Positions 18,665 to 26,776 of a stretch of 64,000 nt of DNA are shown here, piece after piece. Made by a program: the position numbers and the translations under genes. Source of the DNA: Stenotrophomonas koreensis (GTDB lineage Bacteria > Pseudomonadota > Gammaproteobacteria > Xanthomonadales > Xanthomonadaceae); NCBI RefSeq assembly GCF_001431525.1, contig NZ_LDJH01000006.1, forward strand, positions 1 through 64,000, read 5' to 3'. Below the pieces are notes generated by a model. That model did not search any database. It saw only the letters and a list, made by a program, of their open reading frames with translations, and was not told the DNA's origin. The number at the start of each line of letters is the position of its first letter. Position 1 is the first letter of the stretch.

Positions 18665-19471
18665 TCAGCCTCCCGCCGGGTGGTAGCACCAGTGCCATGG
18701 CTCGTAGACGATGCCATGCGGGTTGTCGCGCGGGTAGCTCAGGGCAAAGCCAAACCGGTGCGCGTGCTGGCTGAGCCAGGCAAACGCCGGAGTGGCCTCA
18801 AAGCTTTCCTCGGCCGCCTGCTCGCCGGGGGTGCCGATGTCCAGTGCCCGGCCACTGTGGTGTTCGGAAAAGCCGGGGGCCGTATTGACGCGGAGAATAT
18901 CTGCCACGCCCAGGCCGCGGGCTTGTTTGCGCGCGAAGATGCCGGCCTGGTAGGCATGCGAGCGGTACCCCGAGATGGCTTCCAGGACGATCCGGTCAGC
19001 GGCAGCGGCGCTGCGCATCCGCTGCCAGCTGCGGCCAGCGGCCGGCGTCAGCCAGAGCGGGCGCCGCCAGCGGTCAAACCCGGCATGCGCCAGCCAGGCC
19101 GGCTCGGCGTGCAGTGCCAGTCCGCTGTGCTGGGCGTAGTGATCGCCCTGAAGTCCCAGCTGTGCCAGTTGCTCGTGCACGCTGTCCAGCGGCAGCACGC
19201 TGGCTGGCGCTGGCAGCGCGCCGCGCTGGCCAATCTGCTCCAGCAGGTCCAGGGCGGCCATCAGGCCGGGTTCGTCGGGCAGGCGGGTGACCAGTGGCAT
19301 CAACCCGCTGGGCAGGCGGGCAGCCAGGTACTGGCCGTCGGCCTTGCGGCGCAGGACATGGTCGGCCAACGCCAGGCTGCGGGCATCGCGGTTGCTGCGC
19401 GCCCGCAGCAGGCAGGCGGGCCAGATTTCAATCAGCGGGCTGTTGAACAGCCGTAACGGGGCAGTGCGCAT
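18665..19471 (-). CDS. M15 family D-alanyl-D-alanine carboxypeptidase (VanY-like)
   Basis: A 268-residue zinc carboxypeptidase of the M15B/VanY group. The metal site is SEHHSGRALDIG (the SxHxxGxAxD motif) and EPWHWCY, and the region GYRSHAYQAGIF is conserved before it. It cleaves D-Ala-D-Ala termini of peptidoglycan stem peptides or related dipeptides. There is no clear signal peptide; the N-terminal 120 residues are unlike typical VanY and contain no recognised domain, so its location is uncertain. ATG 19471 or GTG 19477 could be the start; neither has a good binding site, consistent with coupling to the gene ending ten bases upstream. Last gene of the SPFH-led operon. Confidence 0.83.
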   Translation of the reverse strand: MRTAPLRLFNSPLIEIWPACLLRARSNRDARSLALADHVLRRKADGQYLAARLPSGLMPLVTRLPDEPGLMAALDLLEQIGQRGALPAPASVLPLDSVHEQLAQLGLQGDHYAQHSGLALHAEPAWLAHAGFDRWRRPLWLTPAAGRSWQRMRSAAAADRIVLEAISGYRSHAYQAGIFARKQARGLGVADILRVNTAPGFSEHHSGRALDIGTPGEQAAEESFEATPAFAWLSQHAHRFGFALSYPRDNPHGIVYEPWHWCYHPAGG

Positions 19472-19480
19472 GGCCACAGC

Positions 19481-20050
19481 TTAGGCTGGCCTGGTCGACA
19501 GGGCCAGCTGGCGCAGATGGTCGAGCAGGGCCTGGGGATCATGCGGTTGCAGCAGCAGATCAAAGCCCTGTCGGGTCGGCAGCCACAGCACCTTGCCCTT
19601 GCCGTACAGGGCCACCAGGGCCTTGTTGCCGTTGCGCAGGCGGAACCAACCCGATTTCAGCCCGGGCAGGGAGGTGCCATTGGTCTTCCAGCGCGGGCTG
19701 TAATCGATCTGCTCCTGCAGATCGATGACCCGGGCCTTGTCCAGCTCCAGGTCAGCCAGCGGCAGGCTGCGACGATAAAAGCTGCTGGTGACCTGCAGCA
19801 TCTGCTGGTTCCAGCGCAACTGCTGGCGGCGCAGCAGCCAGTCCACACCGAACCAGAGCGGAACCAGCAGCAGCGCGATCGCGGCGATGCTGGCTGCGGC
19901 GCCGCCAAAACGGGCGTGCTTGCCCAGCTCCGGGTCCAGGGTGCTCAGGCCCAGTGGCAGTACCACCACCACGATGAAGGCAAGCAGGCGGGTGGCTTTT
20001 CCCGGGCGCTGGAGCTGGGCAGCGTCGGGCAGGCCGGTAAGCGGGTTCAT
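19481..20050 (-). CDS. Membrane protein with PH-like domain, function unknown
   Basis: A 189-residue protein with two adjacent membrane helices (about residues 22-45 and 50-75, joined by a short loop) followed by a cytoplasmic beta-rich domain of about 100 residues ending in a helix. That layout resembles bacterial PH-domain (YdbT/DUF304-like) proteins. Visible segments include RVIDLQEQIDYSPRWKTNG and LVALYGKGKVLWLPTRQG. The start ATG 20050 overlaps the stop of the alpha/beta hydrolase (ATGA), so translation is coupled. Family assignment is by topology and is not certain. It sits within the SPFH-led operon, whose products are mostly envelope-associated. Confidence 0.6.
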   Translation of the reverse strand: MNPLTGLPDAAQLQRPGKATRLLAFIVVVVLPLGLSTLDPELGKHARFGGAAASIAAIALLLVPLWFGVDWLLRRQQLRWNQQMLQVTSSFYRRSLPLADLELDKARVIDLQEQIDYSPRWKTNGTSLPGLKSGWFRLRNGNKALVALYGKGKVLWLPTRQGFDLLLQPHDPQALLDHLRQLALSTRPA

Positions 20051-21336
20051 CGGGCGTGGATCCACTGGGCAATGTCATTGATCAGCCCGGCCGCGACCTT
20101 GCCCGGCTGCTGGTATTCGGCCAGGGTGCCGGCCCCTTCGCCGGCCATCCCCAGGTGGTTCAGGGCCGGGTAGTGGCGGAAGGTGTAGCGCTGGCCGGTC
20201 AGTCCGGTCTTGAGTCGCCGCCAGTCGGCATCGACGACCTGGAAGTCGCGGCCACCCTGCAGCAGCAGGGTGGGCAGGCCGGCATCGCGGGTCTCGCCGA
20301 CAACGTCCACTGCTTCCACTTCCTGCCACCAGGCACCGGTCAGGCCGGGCAGGGCCGGCAGGGTAGCAGCCGGGTCGCGGCGCAGCGCGGCAATGGCGGT
20401 ATCGAGCTGGTCCATGTGCGCCCTGGCCGCCTCGGCGGGAATCTGCGGCGATTGCGCCAGCAGGTAGGCATTCTGCTCGCGCAGCAGGTCCAGGATCGGT
20501 CGCGCCGGTGCCGCGAACAGGATCGCGCCGGCAGCTTGACTGGCCGTGGCGATGCGGGCGGCGAGCATGCCGCCCTGGCTGTGGCCGAGGACGAACACAC
20601 GGGCCGGGTCGATGCCGGGCTGCTGCTTGAGCAGGGCAACCGCGGCGACGGCATCGTCGGTGGTTTCCGTGGCCAGGCTGACGCCATCGCTGAAGTCCTG
20701 CGGCCGGGCCTGGGTGCGCTTGTCATAGCGCAGTACCGCAATGCCCTGTGCGGCCAGGCCGTGGGCGATATCGGCAAACGGCTTGTTCGGGCCGATCGTT
20801 TCATCGCGGTCCTGCGGGCCGGAGCCGTGGACCAGCACGACGGCCGGGAAGGGGCCATCGCCCTTGGGCAGGCTCAGGGTGGCACCCAGTGGGCCGGGGC
20901 CGTGGATGATCTGCAGGGGCAGCTCGCTGAAGGGCGCATCGGCGGCCACGGCAGGGGCCGGATCGGTGACCGGCGCCAGGTGGAAACCGGCGATGCGGCC
21001 CTGCGGGTCGATGACCGTGGTCGCCAGCAGGGCGCCTTTGTCGAATTGCAGCCGGCTGACCACGCGCTGATGGCCGTCGACCTGGCTCAGCTCACCTTCC
21101 GGATTGCTGGTCAGCGTCCCCAGCTGCTGGTTCAGTGCCTGCCAGAGCTGGGCCAGTCTGGCTGCCGGCACGGCCTGGGCCATCTGTGGGCTGAAGCGTG
21201 CTTCGGCGGCGCTGAACTGCCCGGCCTGCAGCTGCTCGATCAGCTGCTGCGCACTTTGCTGCGGGCTGGTGGCCAGGGCGAACTGGCCCAGGCCCAGAAG
21301 GCAGGCGGCCAGCATCAGGCGGGAGCGGATTTTCAT
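20047..21336 (-). CDS. Exported alpha/beta hydrolase with DUF3887-like N-terminus
   Basis: A 429-residue protein with a signal peptide (residues 1-22). An N-terminal helical DUF3887-like region follows (about 25-125), then an alpha/beta hydrolase domain (about 140-429). The oxyanion motif is HGSG (170-173), the nucleophile elbow is GHSQGG (S253), and the C-terminal acid and base lie in GGRDFQV and LNHLG. It is probably a periplasmic esterase or peptidase-like hydrolase; the substrate is unknown. The stop overlaps the next gene and its start is two bases after the DUF4177 gene, placing it firmly in the operon. ATG is the only sensible start, with the signal peptide immediately after. Confidence 0.85.
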   Translation of the reverse strand: MKIRSRLMLAACLLGLGQFALATSPQQSAQQLIEQLQAGQFSAAEARFSPQMAQAVPAARLAQLWQALNQQLGTLTSNPEGELSQVDGHQRVVSRLQFDKGALLATTVIDPQGRIAGFHLAPVTDPAPAVAADAPFSELPLQIIHGPGPLGATLSLPKGDGPFPAVVLVHGSGPQDRDETIGPNKPFADIAHGLAAQGIAVLRYDKRTQARPQDFSDGVSLATETTDDAVAAVALLKQQPGIDPARVFVLGHSQGGMLAARIATASQAAGAILFAAPARPILDLLREQNAYLLAQSPQIPAEAARAHMDQLDTAIAALRRDPAATLPALPGLTGAWWQEVEAVDVVGETRDAGLPTLLLQGGRDFQVVDADWRRLKTGLTGQRYTFRHYPALNHLGMAGEGAGTLAEYQQPGKVAAGLINDIAQWIHAR

Positions 21337-21338
21337 GC

Positions 21339-21518
21339 TCAGGCTTCCTTTTTGAAGATCAGCAAGGTGGGATGCATGTAGCCACTGTTGATGGCCTGTA
21401 CCAGTTCCCAGCCCAGGGCGCCCTGGCGGCTGAGGTGCTCCTGTACCTGCTTGGGGTCAAAGCCGCCCCAGGTCTTGGGTTTGACTTCCACGGTGAGGTA
21501 TTGCCAACGTTTGCTCAT
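21339..21518 (-). CDS. DUF4177-like small protein (59 residues)
   Basis: A 59-residue protein, short enough to be missed by many gene callers. The sequence runs MSKRWQYLTVEVK, then GALGWELVQAIN and LLIFKKEA at the end. That is the DUF4177 pattern: a strand carrying W-Y-x-V, an internal helix, G-x-x-G-W-E-L-V, and a closing strand with F-K-K. No transmembrane segment. Function is unknown; related proteins are thought to be small soluble folds. It is on the minus strand, nine bases after the RHH gene and two bases before the hydrolase gene, so it is expressed with them. Similarity is by pattern; a profile search would settle it. Confidence 0.78.
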   Translation of the reverse strand: MSKRWQYLTVEVKPKTWGGFDPKQVQEHLSRQGALGWELVQAINSGYMHPTLLIFKKEA

Positions 21519-21527
21519 CGTCTGTCC

Positions 21528-21707
21528 TTACTTGTCTGGGTCCGGTTCGGGCCGGGCGGTGGGCAGCCGCCCGGCCTTGCGCAGGGCATCACGCAGCACG
21601 TACTCGATCTGGGCATTGAGGCTGCGCAGCTCGTCATCGGCCCAGCGTTGCGCCGCCGCCAGGACATCGGCGTTGATACGCAGCGGATAGGCCTTTTTTT
21701 CGCTCAC
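21528..21707 (-). CDS. Ribbon-helix-helix (Arc/HicB-like) DNA-binding protein, 59 residues
   Basis: A 59-residue protein with the ribbon-helix-helix layout: a strand (AYPLRINADVL) then two helices (AAAQRWADDEL, LNAQIEYVLRDALRKAG), followed by a Pro-rich acidic tail. This resembles Arc/MetJ-type repressors and orphan HicB-type antitoxins, which bind DNA as dimers at short palindromes. Starts at GTG 21707, overlapping the stop of the membrane protein by GTGA, so translation is coupled and no separate binding site is needed. No toxin gene is adjacent, so I prefer a regulator role; autoregulation at the twin palindrome 22881-22900 is a hypothesis. Short enough to be missed by gene callers. Confidence 0.8.
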   Translation of the reverse strand: MSEKKAYPLRINADVLAAAQRWADDELRSLNAQIEYVLRDALRKAGRLPTARPEPDPDK

Positions 21708-21997
21708 TTGCGCATCCTGTGCGCGCGGTGCAGGCGCACGAGCATGGAAATGGCCAGCGCATTGACGGAGACAAACACCACGCCGGCAACGGCATAGGTG
21801 CGGTTGCTGTTGCCACCGGCCCAGTACAGGCCGGCGGCACCGCAGAACAGGCTCAGCGCGATCAATGCCCAGTGCAGGGCCTGGTTGCGCGAAAGCGGTG
21901 AGCCCTCGCGGCCGACCCAGAAGGCGATGCCCAGCGCCGGAAAGGCAGTCAGTGCGAGTACGAAAGGGGCAAGCAGCTCATTCATCACAGCAGTCAT
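21704..21997 (-). CDS. Small integral membrane protein, function unknown
   Basis: A 97-residue protein with three hydrophobic helices (about residues 6-26, 43-60 and 68-88) and a basic C-terminus ([10 protein letters not shown]) that would lie in the cytoplasm. I recognise no family. The ATG at 21997 overlaps the stop of the SPFH gene (TGATG), so translation is coupled; ATG 21985 is an alternative. The C-terminus overlaps the GTG of the ribbon-helix-helix gene. Its position between an SPFH scaffold protein and a regulator suggests that it works with the SPFH protein in the membrane; this is inference. Confidence 0.75.
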   Translation of the reverse strand: MTAVMNELLAPFVLALTAFPALGIAFWVGREGSPLSRNQALHWALIALSLFCGAAGLYWAGGNSNRTYAVAGVVFVSVNALAISMLVRLHRAHRMRK

Positions 21998-22872
21998 CAG
22001 TACAGGGAGCCGGCATTGACCACCGGCTGGGCGCCGCGGTCCGAACACAGCACGGTGAGCAGGTTGGAGACCATCTGCGCCTTGCGCTCCTCGTCCAGGT
22101 TGACCACCCCGCTGCGCTGCAGATCAGCCAGTGCCATTTCGACCATGCCCACCGCGCCGGCAACAATGCGCTGGCGCGCGGCGATCACCGCATTGGCCTG
22201 CTGGCGCTGGAGCATGGCCTGGGCGATTTCCGGCGCATAGGCCAGGTGGCTGATGCGCGCATCGATCACCTGTACCCCGGCATCGGCCAGCCGCTCGGCC
22301 AGCTCGTCCTTCAGGTGTTGGGAGATCTCGGCGGCATGGCTGCGCAGGGCCAGCTGGCCTTCTTCGTGCTGGTCATACGGGTAGCTGGTGGCCATCGCGC
22401 GCAGCGCCGATTCGCTCTGGATGTGCACGAAGGACTCGTAGTCATCGACGTTGTAGACCGCCTCGGAAGCATCGTTGACCTGCCAGACGATGACTGCGGC
22501 AATTTCGATCGGGCTGCCGTCCAGTTCGTTGACCTTGAGCTTGCCGCTTTCAAAGTTGCGTACCCGCAGGCTGACCTTGCGCTTGCTGAAGAACGGGTTG
22601 TTCCAGCGCAGGCCGTTGTCCTTGACCGTACCCACATACTTGCCGAACAGCTCCAGCACCGCGGCCTGGTTGGGCTGGACCATGTAGAAACCGCAGCAGA
22701 CAAAGATGCTGGCCGCAATGATGAGGATGGCCACAACCAGCCACTGGCCACCGCCCTGTTCGGCGGCGAGCCCGGCCATGCCGACGGCGCAGGCCAGCAC
22801 GATGGCCGCGATCGTGGCCAGGATCATTGGAATGCCGGGAAGCGAACGCTGCGTGATCTCTTTCATCTTCAT
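21997..22872 (-). CDS. SPFH/band 7 domain membrane protein
   Basis: A 291-residue protein with two N-terminal membrane helices (about residues 15-35 and 45-65). An SPFH (stomatin/prohibitin/flotillin/HflK) domain follows from about 65 to 230: [43 protein letters not shown], then [17 protein letters not shown]. It ends in a helical region rich in Ala/Gln ([19 protein letters not shown]). SPFH proteins form ring-like scaffolds in membranes and organise proteases or lipid domains. ATG 22872 (MKMKEI) is likely; 22866 is an alternative. It heads a seven-gene unit whose spacing is 0-10 bases throughout. Twin palindromes lie within 30 bases of the start. Confidence 0.9.
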   Translation of the reverse strand: MKMKEITQRSLPGIPMILATIAAIVLACAVGMAGLAAEQGGGQWLVVAILIIAASIFVCCGFYMVQPNQAAVLELFGKYVGTVKDNGLRWNNPFFSKRKVSLRVRNFESGKLKVNELDGSPIEIAAVIVWQVNDASEAVYNVDDYESFVHIQSESALRAMATSYPYDQHEEGQLALRSHAAEISQHLKDELAERLADAGVQVIDARISHLAYAPEIAQAMLQRQQANAVIAARQRIVAGAVGMVEMALADLQRSGVVNLDEERKAQMVSNLLTVLCSDRGAQPVVNAGSLY

Positions 22873-22880
22873 CCCATTTG

Positions 22881-22900
22881 TTGATATCAATTTGATATCA
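22881..22900 (-). promoter_or_regulatory. Twin TGATATCA palindromes upstream of the SPFH operon
   Basis: TGATATCA occurs twice, at 22882-22889 and 22893-22900, exactly one helical turn (11 bp) apart. The first copy extends to the 10-bp palindrome TTGATATCAA. They end nine bases before the SPFH start, so they would overlap the promoter or leader and suit a repressor bound as two adjacent dimers. The factor is unknown; the operon's own ribbon-helix-helix protein is a candidate. The same region separates the operon from divergent purT. Confidence 0.62.
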
Positions 22901-22973
22901 GTATTGATTGGGCTTCAGCAAAATGCAAGCTGAACGCGTAAAATGTGTTTCTTTGCAACTATCGGATTCCTAC

Positions 22974-24170
22974 ATGAACGCGCTAGGCACTCCACTGACC
23001 TCCTCGGCAACCCGCGTACTGCTGCTGGGCGCGGGTGAGTTGGGCAAGGAAGTGGCGATCGAGCTGCAGCGGCTTGGGGTTGAAGTCATCGCTGCCGATC
23101 GTTATGCCAACGCTCCGGCGATGCAGGTCGCCCACCGCAGCCACGTGCTGGACATGCTGGACGGTGAAGCGTTGGCCGCCTTGATTGCCACTGAAAAGCC
23201 GCACCTGGTGGTGCCGGAGATCGAAGCCATTGCCACCGCCACGCTGGTCGAGCTGGAAGCGGCAGGGCAGCGCGTGGTGCCGACCGCGCGGGCGGCACAA
23301 CTGACCATGGACCGCGAGGGGATCCGCCGCCTGGCGGCCGAAACCCTCGGCCTGCCGACTTCGCCGTACCGGTTTGTCGATGACCAGGCGCAGTACGAAC
23401 AGGCAGTGGCGCAGATTGGCCTGCCGTGCGTGGTCAAGCCGGTGATGTCCTCCTCGGGCAAGGGCCAGAGCACCCTGCGGCTGGCAGCCGACATCGCTCC
23501 GGCATGGACCTATGCCCAGACCGGCGGACGTGCCGGGGCAGGGCGCTGCATCGTCGAAGGCTTCATCGACTTTGAGTATGAAATCACCCTGTTGACCGTG
23601 CGCCATGCCGGTGGCACCACCTTCTGCGCGCCGATCGGGCACTGGCAGAAGGATGGCGATTACCGCGAGAGCTGGCAGCCGCAGCCGATGTCCGCGCTTG
23701 CGCTGGAGCGCGCCCAGGCGGTGGCCAGGGCGATCACCGACGAGCTCGGCGGTTGGGGTGTGTTCGGGGTGGAGCTGTTTGTGAAGGGCGACGAGGTCTG
23801 GTTCAGCGAGGTCAGTCCGCGCCCGCACGATACCGGTCTGGTGACCCTGGCCTCGCAGGACCTGAGCCAGTTCGCGCTGCATGCGCGGGCCATTCTTGGC
23901 CTGCCGGTGCCGGTGATCCGCCAGTTCGGGCCGTCGGCTTCCTGCGCGATGCTGGCCACCGGTTTCGGTGTGCCGCGGTTCTCCAATCTGGACATTGCCC
24001 TGACCCTGGCCGATACCCAGCTGCGCCTGTTCGGCAAGCCGCGGGTGGAAGGCTCGCGGCGGGTCGGGGTGGTGGTGGCACGCGGGGAGGACATCGAGGA
24101 CGCCCGTGGCCGGGCGCGCGCTGCCGCCGAGGCGATACAGATCCAGCTCGATCCGCTGCCGTTGGTCTGA
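22974..24170 (+). CDS. purT: Formate-dependent phosphoribosylglycinamide formyltransferase PurT
   Basis: A 398-residue ATP-grasp enzyme that makes formyl-GAR from GAR, formate and ATP, the folate-independent alternative to PurN in purine synthesis. Recognisable parts: the N-terminal nucleotide-like fold ([16 protein letters not shown]), the ATP-grasp segment [30 protein letters not shown], and the metal-binding end [16 protein letters not shown]. Length is normal. An upstream in-frame extension is open, but ATG 22974 matches the family start (T-P-L-x-S). It is divergent from the SPFH operon and closed by a bidirectional terminator. Confidence 0.95.
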   Translation: MNALGTPLTSSATRVLLLGAGELGKEVAIELQRLGVEVIAADRYANAPAMQVAHRSHVLDMLDGEALAALIATEKPHLVVPEIEAIATATLVELEAAGQRVVPTARAAQLTMDREGIRRLAAETLGLPTSPYRFVDDQAQYEQAVAQIGLPCVVKPVMSSSGKGQSTLRLAADIAPAWTYAQTGGRAGAGRCIVEGFIDFEYEITLLTVRHAGGTTFCAPIGHWQKDGDYRESWQPQPMSALALERAQAVARAITDELGGWGVFGVELFVKGDEVWFSEVSPRPHDTGLVTLASQDLSQFALHARAILGLPVPVIRQFGPSASCAMLATGFGVPRFSNLDIALTLADTQLRLFGKPRVEGSRRVGVVVARGEDIEDARGRARAAAEAIQIQLDPLPLV

Positions 24171-24188
24171 CGGGGTCAAGCGCAACAG

Positions 24189-24214
24189 AAAACGGCCCCG
24201 GATGGGGCCGTTTT
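24189..24214. terminator. Bidirectional terminator after purT
   Basis: AAAACGGCCCC (24189-24199) pairs perfectly with 24204-24214 around a GGAT loop, giving T tracts on both strands. It separates purT from the convergent exonuclease-family gene. Confidence 0.9.
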
Positions 24215-24233
24215 GCCAGGTGCAGGGCGTTGC

Positions 24234-25442
24234 TCAGCGCACGTCCACCCAGACCAGGTGGTGGTCGCTGGCCTTGGTGGCTGCAGCGGCCGGCTGCGTG
24301 CTCAGCGGCCAGTGCACCCCGCTGCCGAGGGTCTCAAAGCCGATGGAAGGCAGTACATAATCCAGGCGCAGGCTGCCATTGCGCGGGCCAAAATCGCCGG
24401 TGGCATGGGCCGGGTCGCCCTCCCGCTTGATCCCGCGTGCGGCGTAGGCCAGGCCGAGTTCACGCGCACCCTCGCTACCCGGGGCGGGAATCGGCGCCAC
24501 CCGCGGGTGCTGCAGCAGCTGGACAATGGCTTCGTGCCTGCCGTTGCCATCGATCGGATCGTTGTTCAGGTCACCGACAATCACAAAGCGTGCAGCGGCG
24601 GGCAGGCCACCGCAGCGGCCCTGGTCGTCGCACAGCCAGTCGCTGTCGCTCTCGCCCTTGAGGTATTCGTGCCACAGCTTGAGCTCGTCGGCGTTGCGCG
24701 CGACGTTGCGCTTTTCCGGGCCATCAAACGCTGGCGGGGTCGGATGGCTGGCCAGCACATGGATGCGCCCGTTGGGGGTATCCACCGGCACGTCCCAGTG
24801 CGACTTGGACGACAGCCGCAGCTGCTGCCAGACCGCGTCGGGCCAGAACGGCTGGCCGCTGTCCGGGTCCAGCGGACGGGTCGCGCCGGGCAGGGTATGC
24901 CACTTGAGCAACTGGAAGGTGCGCGCCGCGGCGGTGTCGATCGGGTAGCGCGACAGCACCAGCATGCCGTACTGGCCCGGGTGCAGGCCGTAGCCCCAGG
25001 CATCATTGCCGCGTTCGCGGCCTTCGCCGCCGACCGTGCCGTTGTTGTCCAGGTCCAGGCCGCTGGGCACGCCGGTGTTGACCGGGGCCAGGTAGCGGTA
25101 GGCGTAATGCAGCGGTTGGCCGTCCTGTTCCTGCGCCACTTCCAGGTAGTTGCGCTGGAACAATTCGGCCGCCTGGCCTTGCGGGTCGAAGTCGAACTCG
25201 TTGATCAGCACGATATCCGGACGCACGCGCTGCAGGACCGCAGCAATATCGGCGGCCTGCTCACTGCCGGCCTGCAGCTTGGCGACCAGGCCGCCGGGCT
25301 GCTCGGTGTACAGCGAAACGTTGTAGGTGGCCAGGCGCAACGGCGCGTTGCCCGATTCGGTCATCGTGGTGGGGACGGTGGTGTGGCTGCAGGCGGCACA
25401 GAAGGCAGCGGCGGCCAGGAGAAGGGGGCGCAGTGTCATCAC
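24234..25442 (-). CDS. Endonuclease/exonuclease/phosphatase-family lipoprotein
   Basis: A 402-residue exported member of the EEP (DNase I-like) superfamily. The N-terminus is a signal sequence with the Cys pair FCAACS; the CAAC box fits a lipobox loosely (Cys at -3 is unusual), so lipidation is likely but not certain. Catalytic landmarks are NEFDFDP (metal-binding Glu), HPTPP, GDLNNDP (the GDxN motif) and SDHHLVWVD at the end. Substrate could be nucleic acid, phospholipid or a phosphodiester. An insert with DLDNNGTVGGEGRERGNDA looks like a calcium-type loop. Adjacent to bpt but probably unrelated. Confidence 0.83.
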   Translation of the reverse strand: MMTLRPLLLAAAAFCAACSHTTVPTTMTESGNAPLRLATYNVSLYTEQPGGLVAKLQAGSEQAADIAAVLQRVRPDIVLINEFDFDPQGQAAELFQRNYLEVAQEQDGQPLHYAYRYLAPVNTGVPSGLDLDNNGTVGGEGRERGNDAWGYGLHPGQYGMLVLSRYPIDTAAARTFQLLKWHTLPGATRPLDPDSGQPFWPDAVWQQLRLSSKSHWDVPVDTPNGRIHVLASHPTPPAFDGPEKRNVARNADELKLWHEYLKGESDSDWLCDDQGRCGGLPAAARFVIVGDLNNDPIDGNGRHEAIVQLLQHPRVAPIPAPGSEGARELGLAYAARGIKREGDPAHATGDFGPRNGSLRLDYVLPSIGFETLGSGVHWPLSTQPAAAATKASDHHLVWVDVR

Positions 25443-25468
25443 CGGATTATCTCACGCCGGTATGACGA

Positions 25469-26215
25469 TCAATCCTCGGCCCGCTTGTTTGCCGCAAGTG
25501 GTTGCCACTGCTGGCCGTCGTAGGCTTCCAGGGCATTGAAATGGCGCTTGTAGTCCATCTTGCGATGCCGGGCGATCCAGTAACCCAGGTACAGATGGGG
25601 CAGCTGCAGGCGGCGGGCCCACTGCAGCTGTTGCAGGATTGCATAGGTGCCCAGGGAGCGATGCTGGCAGTCCGGGTCGTAGTAGGTGTACACCGCCGAC
25701 AGCCCGTTGTCGGTGATATCGGTGACCGCCACCGCCAGCAGGGCATCCAGGCCCTGTTGATCGGGACCGCGGATTTCCATGAAACGGGTCTGTGACCAGT
25801 CGCCAAGCAGGAAACGGTCGTAATCGATGGCGTTGTGGTTGTCCATGCCGCCGCCGGCATGGCGGGCGCCCAGATACCGCTGGTACAGCGCCAGCTGTTC
25901 ATCGGTGCGTACCGCAGGCAGTACCTGCCAGCGCAGGTCGGCATTGCGCTTGAGGCAGCGGCGCTGGTTGCGGTTGGGGTGGAAGCGGGTGCAGTCGATC
26001 CGCACCGGCACGCAGGCCTGGCATTGCGGGCATTGCGGCCGGTACAGCAGGTTGCCCGAGCGCCGGAAGCCCCAGCTCAGCCCCAGTGGATACAGCCTGG
26101 CCAGCCGCGGGTCGTCCGGGTCGATCACCAGGTCGCGTGCGGTACGCAACGGCCAGTAGCCACACGGGTGCGGGGTGCTCTGGAACAGTCGCAGTTGCGG
26201 GGTCGAAGCGCTCAT
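25469..26215 (-). CDS. bpt: Aspartate/glutamate leucyltransferase Bpt
   Basis: A 248-residue transferase of the ATE1/Bpt family. It adds leucine from Leu-tRNA to N-terminal Asp or Glu, feeding substrates to the ClpS/ClpAP N-end rule pathway. Diagnostic segments are [18 protein letters not shown] near the N-terminus, [13 protein letters not shown], and the C-terminal [25 protein letters not shown]. The Cys cluster in CPQCQAC is typical. ATG 26215 gives the family start ([12 protein letters not shown]); a longer frame adds only a few residues. Key residues are all present and length is standard. Confidence 0.93.
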   Translation of the reverse strand: MSASTPQLRLFQSTPHPCGYWPLRTARDLVIDPDDPRLARLYPLGLSWGFRRSGNLLYRPQCPQCQACVPVRIDCTRFHPNRNQRRCLKRNADLRWQVLPAVRTDEQLALYQRYLGARHAGGGMDNHNAIDYDRFLLGDWSQTRFMEIRGPDQQGLDALLAVAVTDITDNGLSAVYTYYDPDCQHRSLGTYAILQQLQWARRLQLPHLYLGYWIARHRKMDYKRHFNALEAYDGQQWQPLAANKRAED

Positions 26216-26260
26216 TGACGCCAGCATAGCGGGGCTGGCGTCAATCCGGGACCGTGCTGT

Positions 26261-26773
26261 TCAGCCCGCGGGGACAATGCGGACGCGGAACTCATCCTCG
26301 CCCACACCCGGCTCGTTGGCCGGTGCCGGTGCTGCCGCTGGTTGCTGCGCCGGCGCCGCGGGCGGTGCCACTTCTGGCCGGCCGTTGCGCTGCAATACGA
26401 TGAACAGGGCCACTGCGGCGATCATCACCAGCAGGGCGACGCGGATGCGCCAGCCCCAGGGATTTTGCCGCTGCGGCTGGATCTGCACCGCGGAAAAGTC
26501 CAGCGCCGTGGCCTGGCCGGGGTCGCGCCGGGTGGTGGCCAGCAGGCCAGCCGCGCGCAGGATCTCGCGTGCGCGGACCTGGTCCTCGGCACGCACCACC
26601 CAGACCGTCGGCAGGTTCTTGTTGTCGGCCTTGTCCAGGTAGCTGAACTGGCCGCTGCGCCGGCTGCGGTAGGAATGGCCGTTGGTAATCTGGACCTCGA
26701 TGCCGTGTTCGCGCAGCCGCGTGGCCACGCCTTCGGCCGTTTCCACCCGCTGGCTGGAGAAGATCTGACGCAT
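26261..26773 (-). CDS. DUF2007-like signal-transducing protein with membrane helix
   Basis: A 170-residue protein. The N-terminal 75 residues (MRQIFSSQRVETAEGVATRLREHGIEVQITN, then WVVRAEDQVRAREILRAAG) have the pattern of the DUF2007 or putative signal-transducing fold. A membrane helix at about 108-128 (RVALLVMIAAVALFIVLQ) follows, then a Pro/Ala-rich tail of about 30 residues and a short C-terminus EFRVRIVPAG. In xanthomonads similar proteins are annotated as pathogenicity-related; that label is not evidence of function. The start lies four bases past the tesB stop, so the two may be co-transcribed. Confidence 0.7.
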   Translation of the reverse strand: MRQIFSSQRVETAEGVATRLREHGIEVQITNGHSYRSRRSGQFSYLDKADNKNLPTVWVVRAEDQVRAREILRAAGLLATTRRDPGQATALDFSAVQIQPQRQNPWGWRIRVALLVMIAAVALFIVLQRNGRPEVAPPAAPAQQPAAAPAPANEPGVGEDEFRVRIVPAG

Positions 26774-26776
26774 CGC

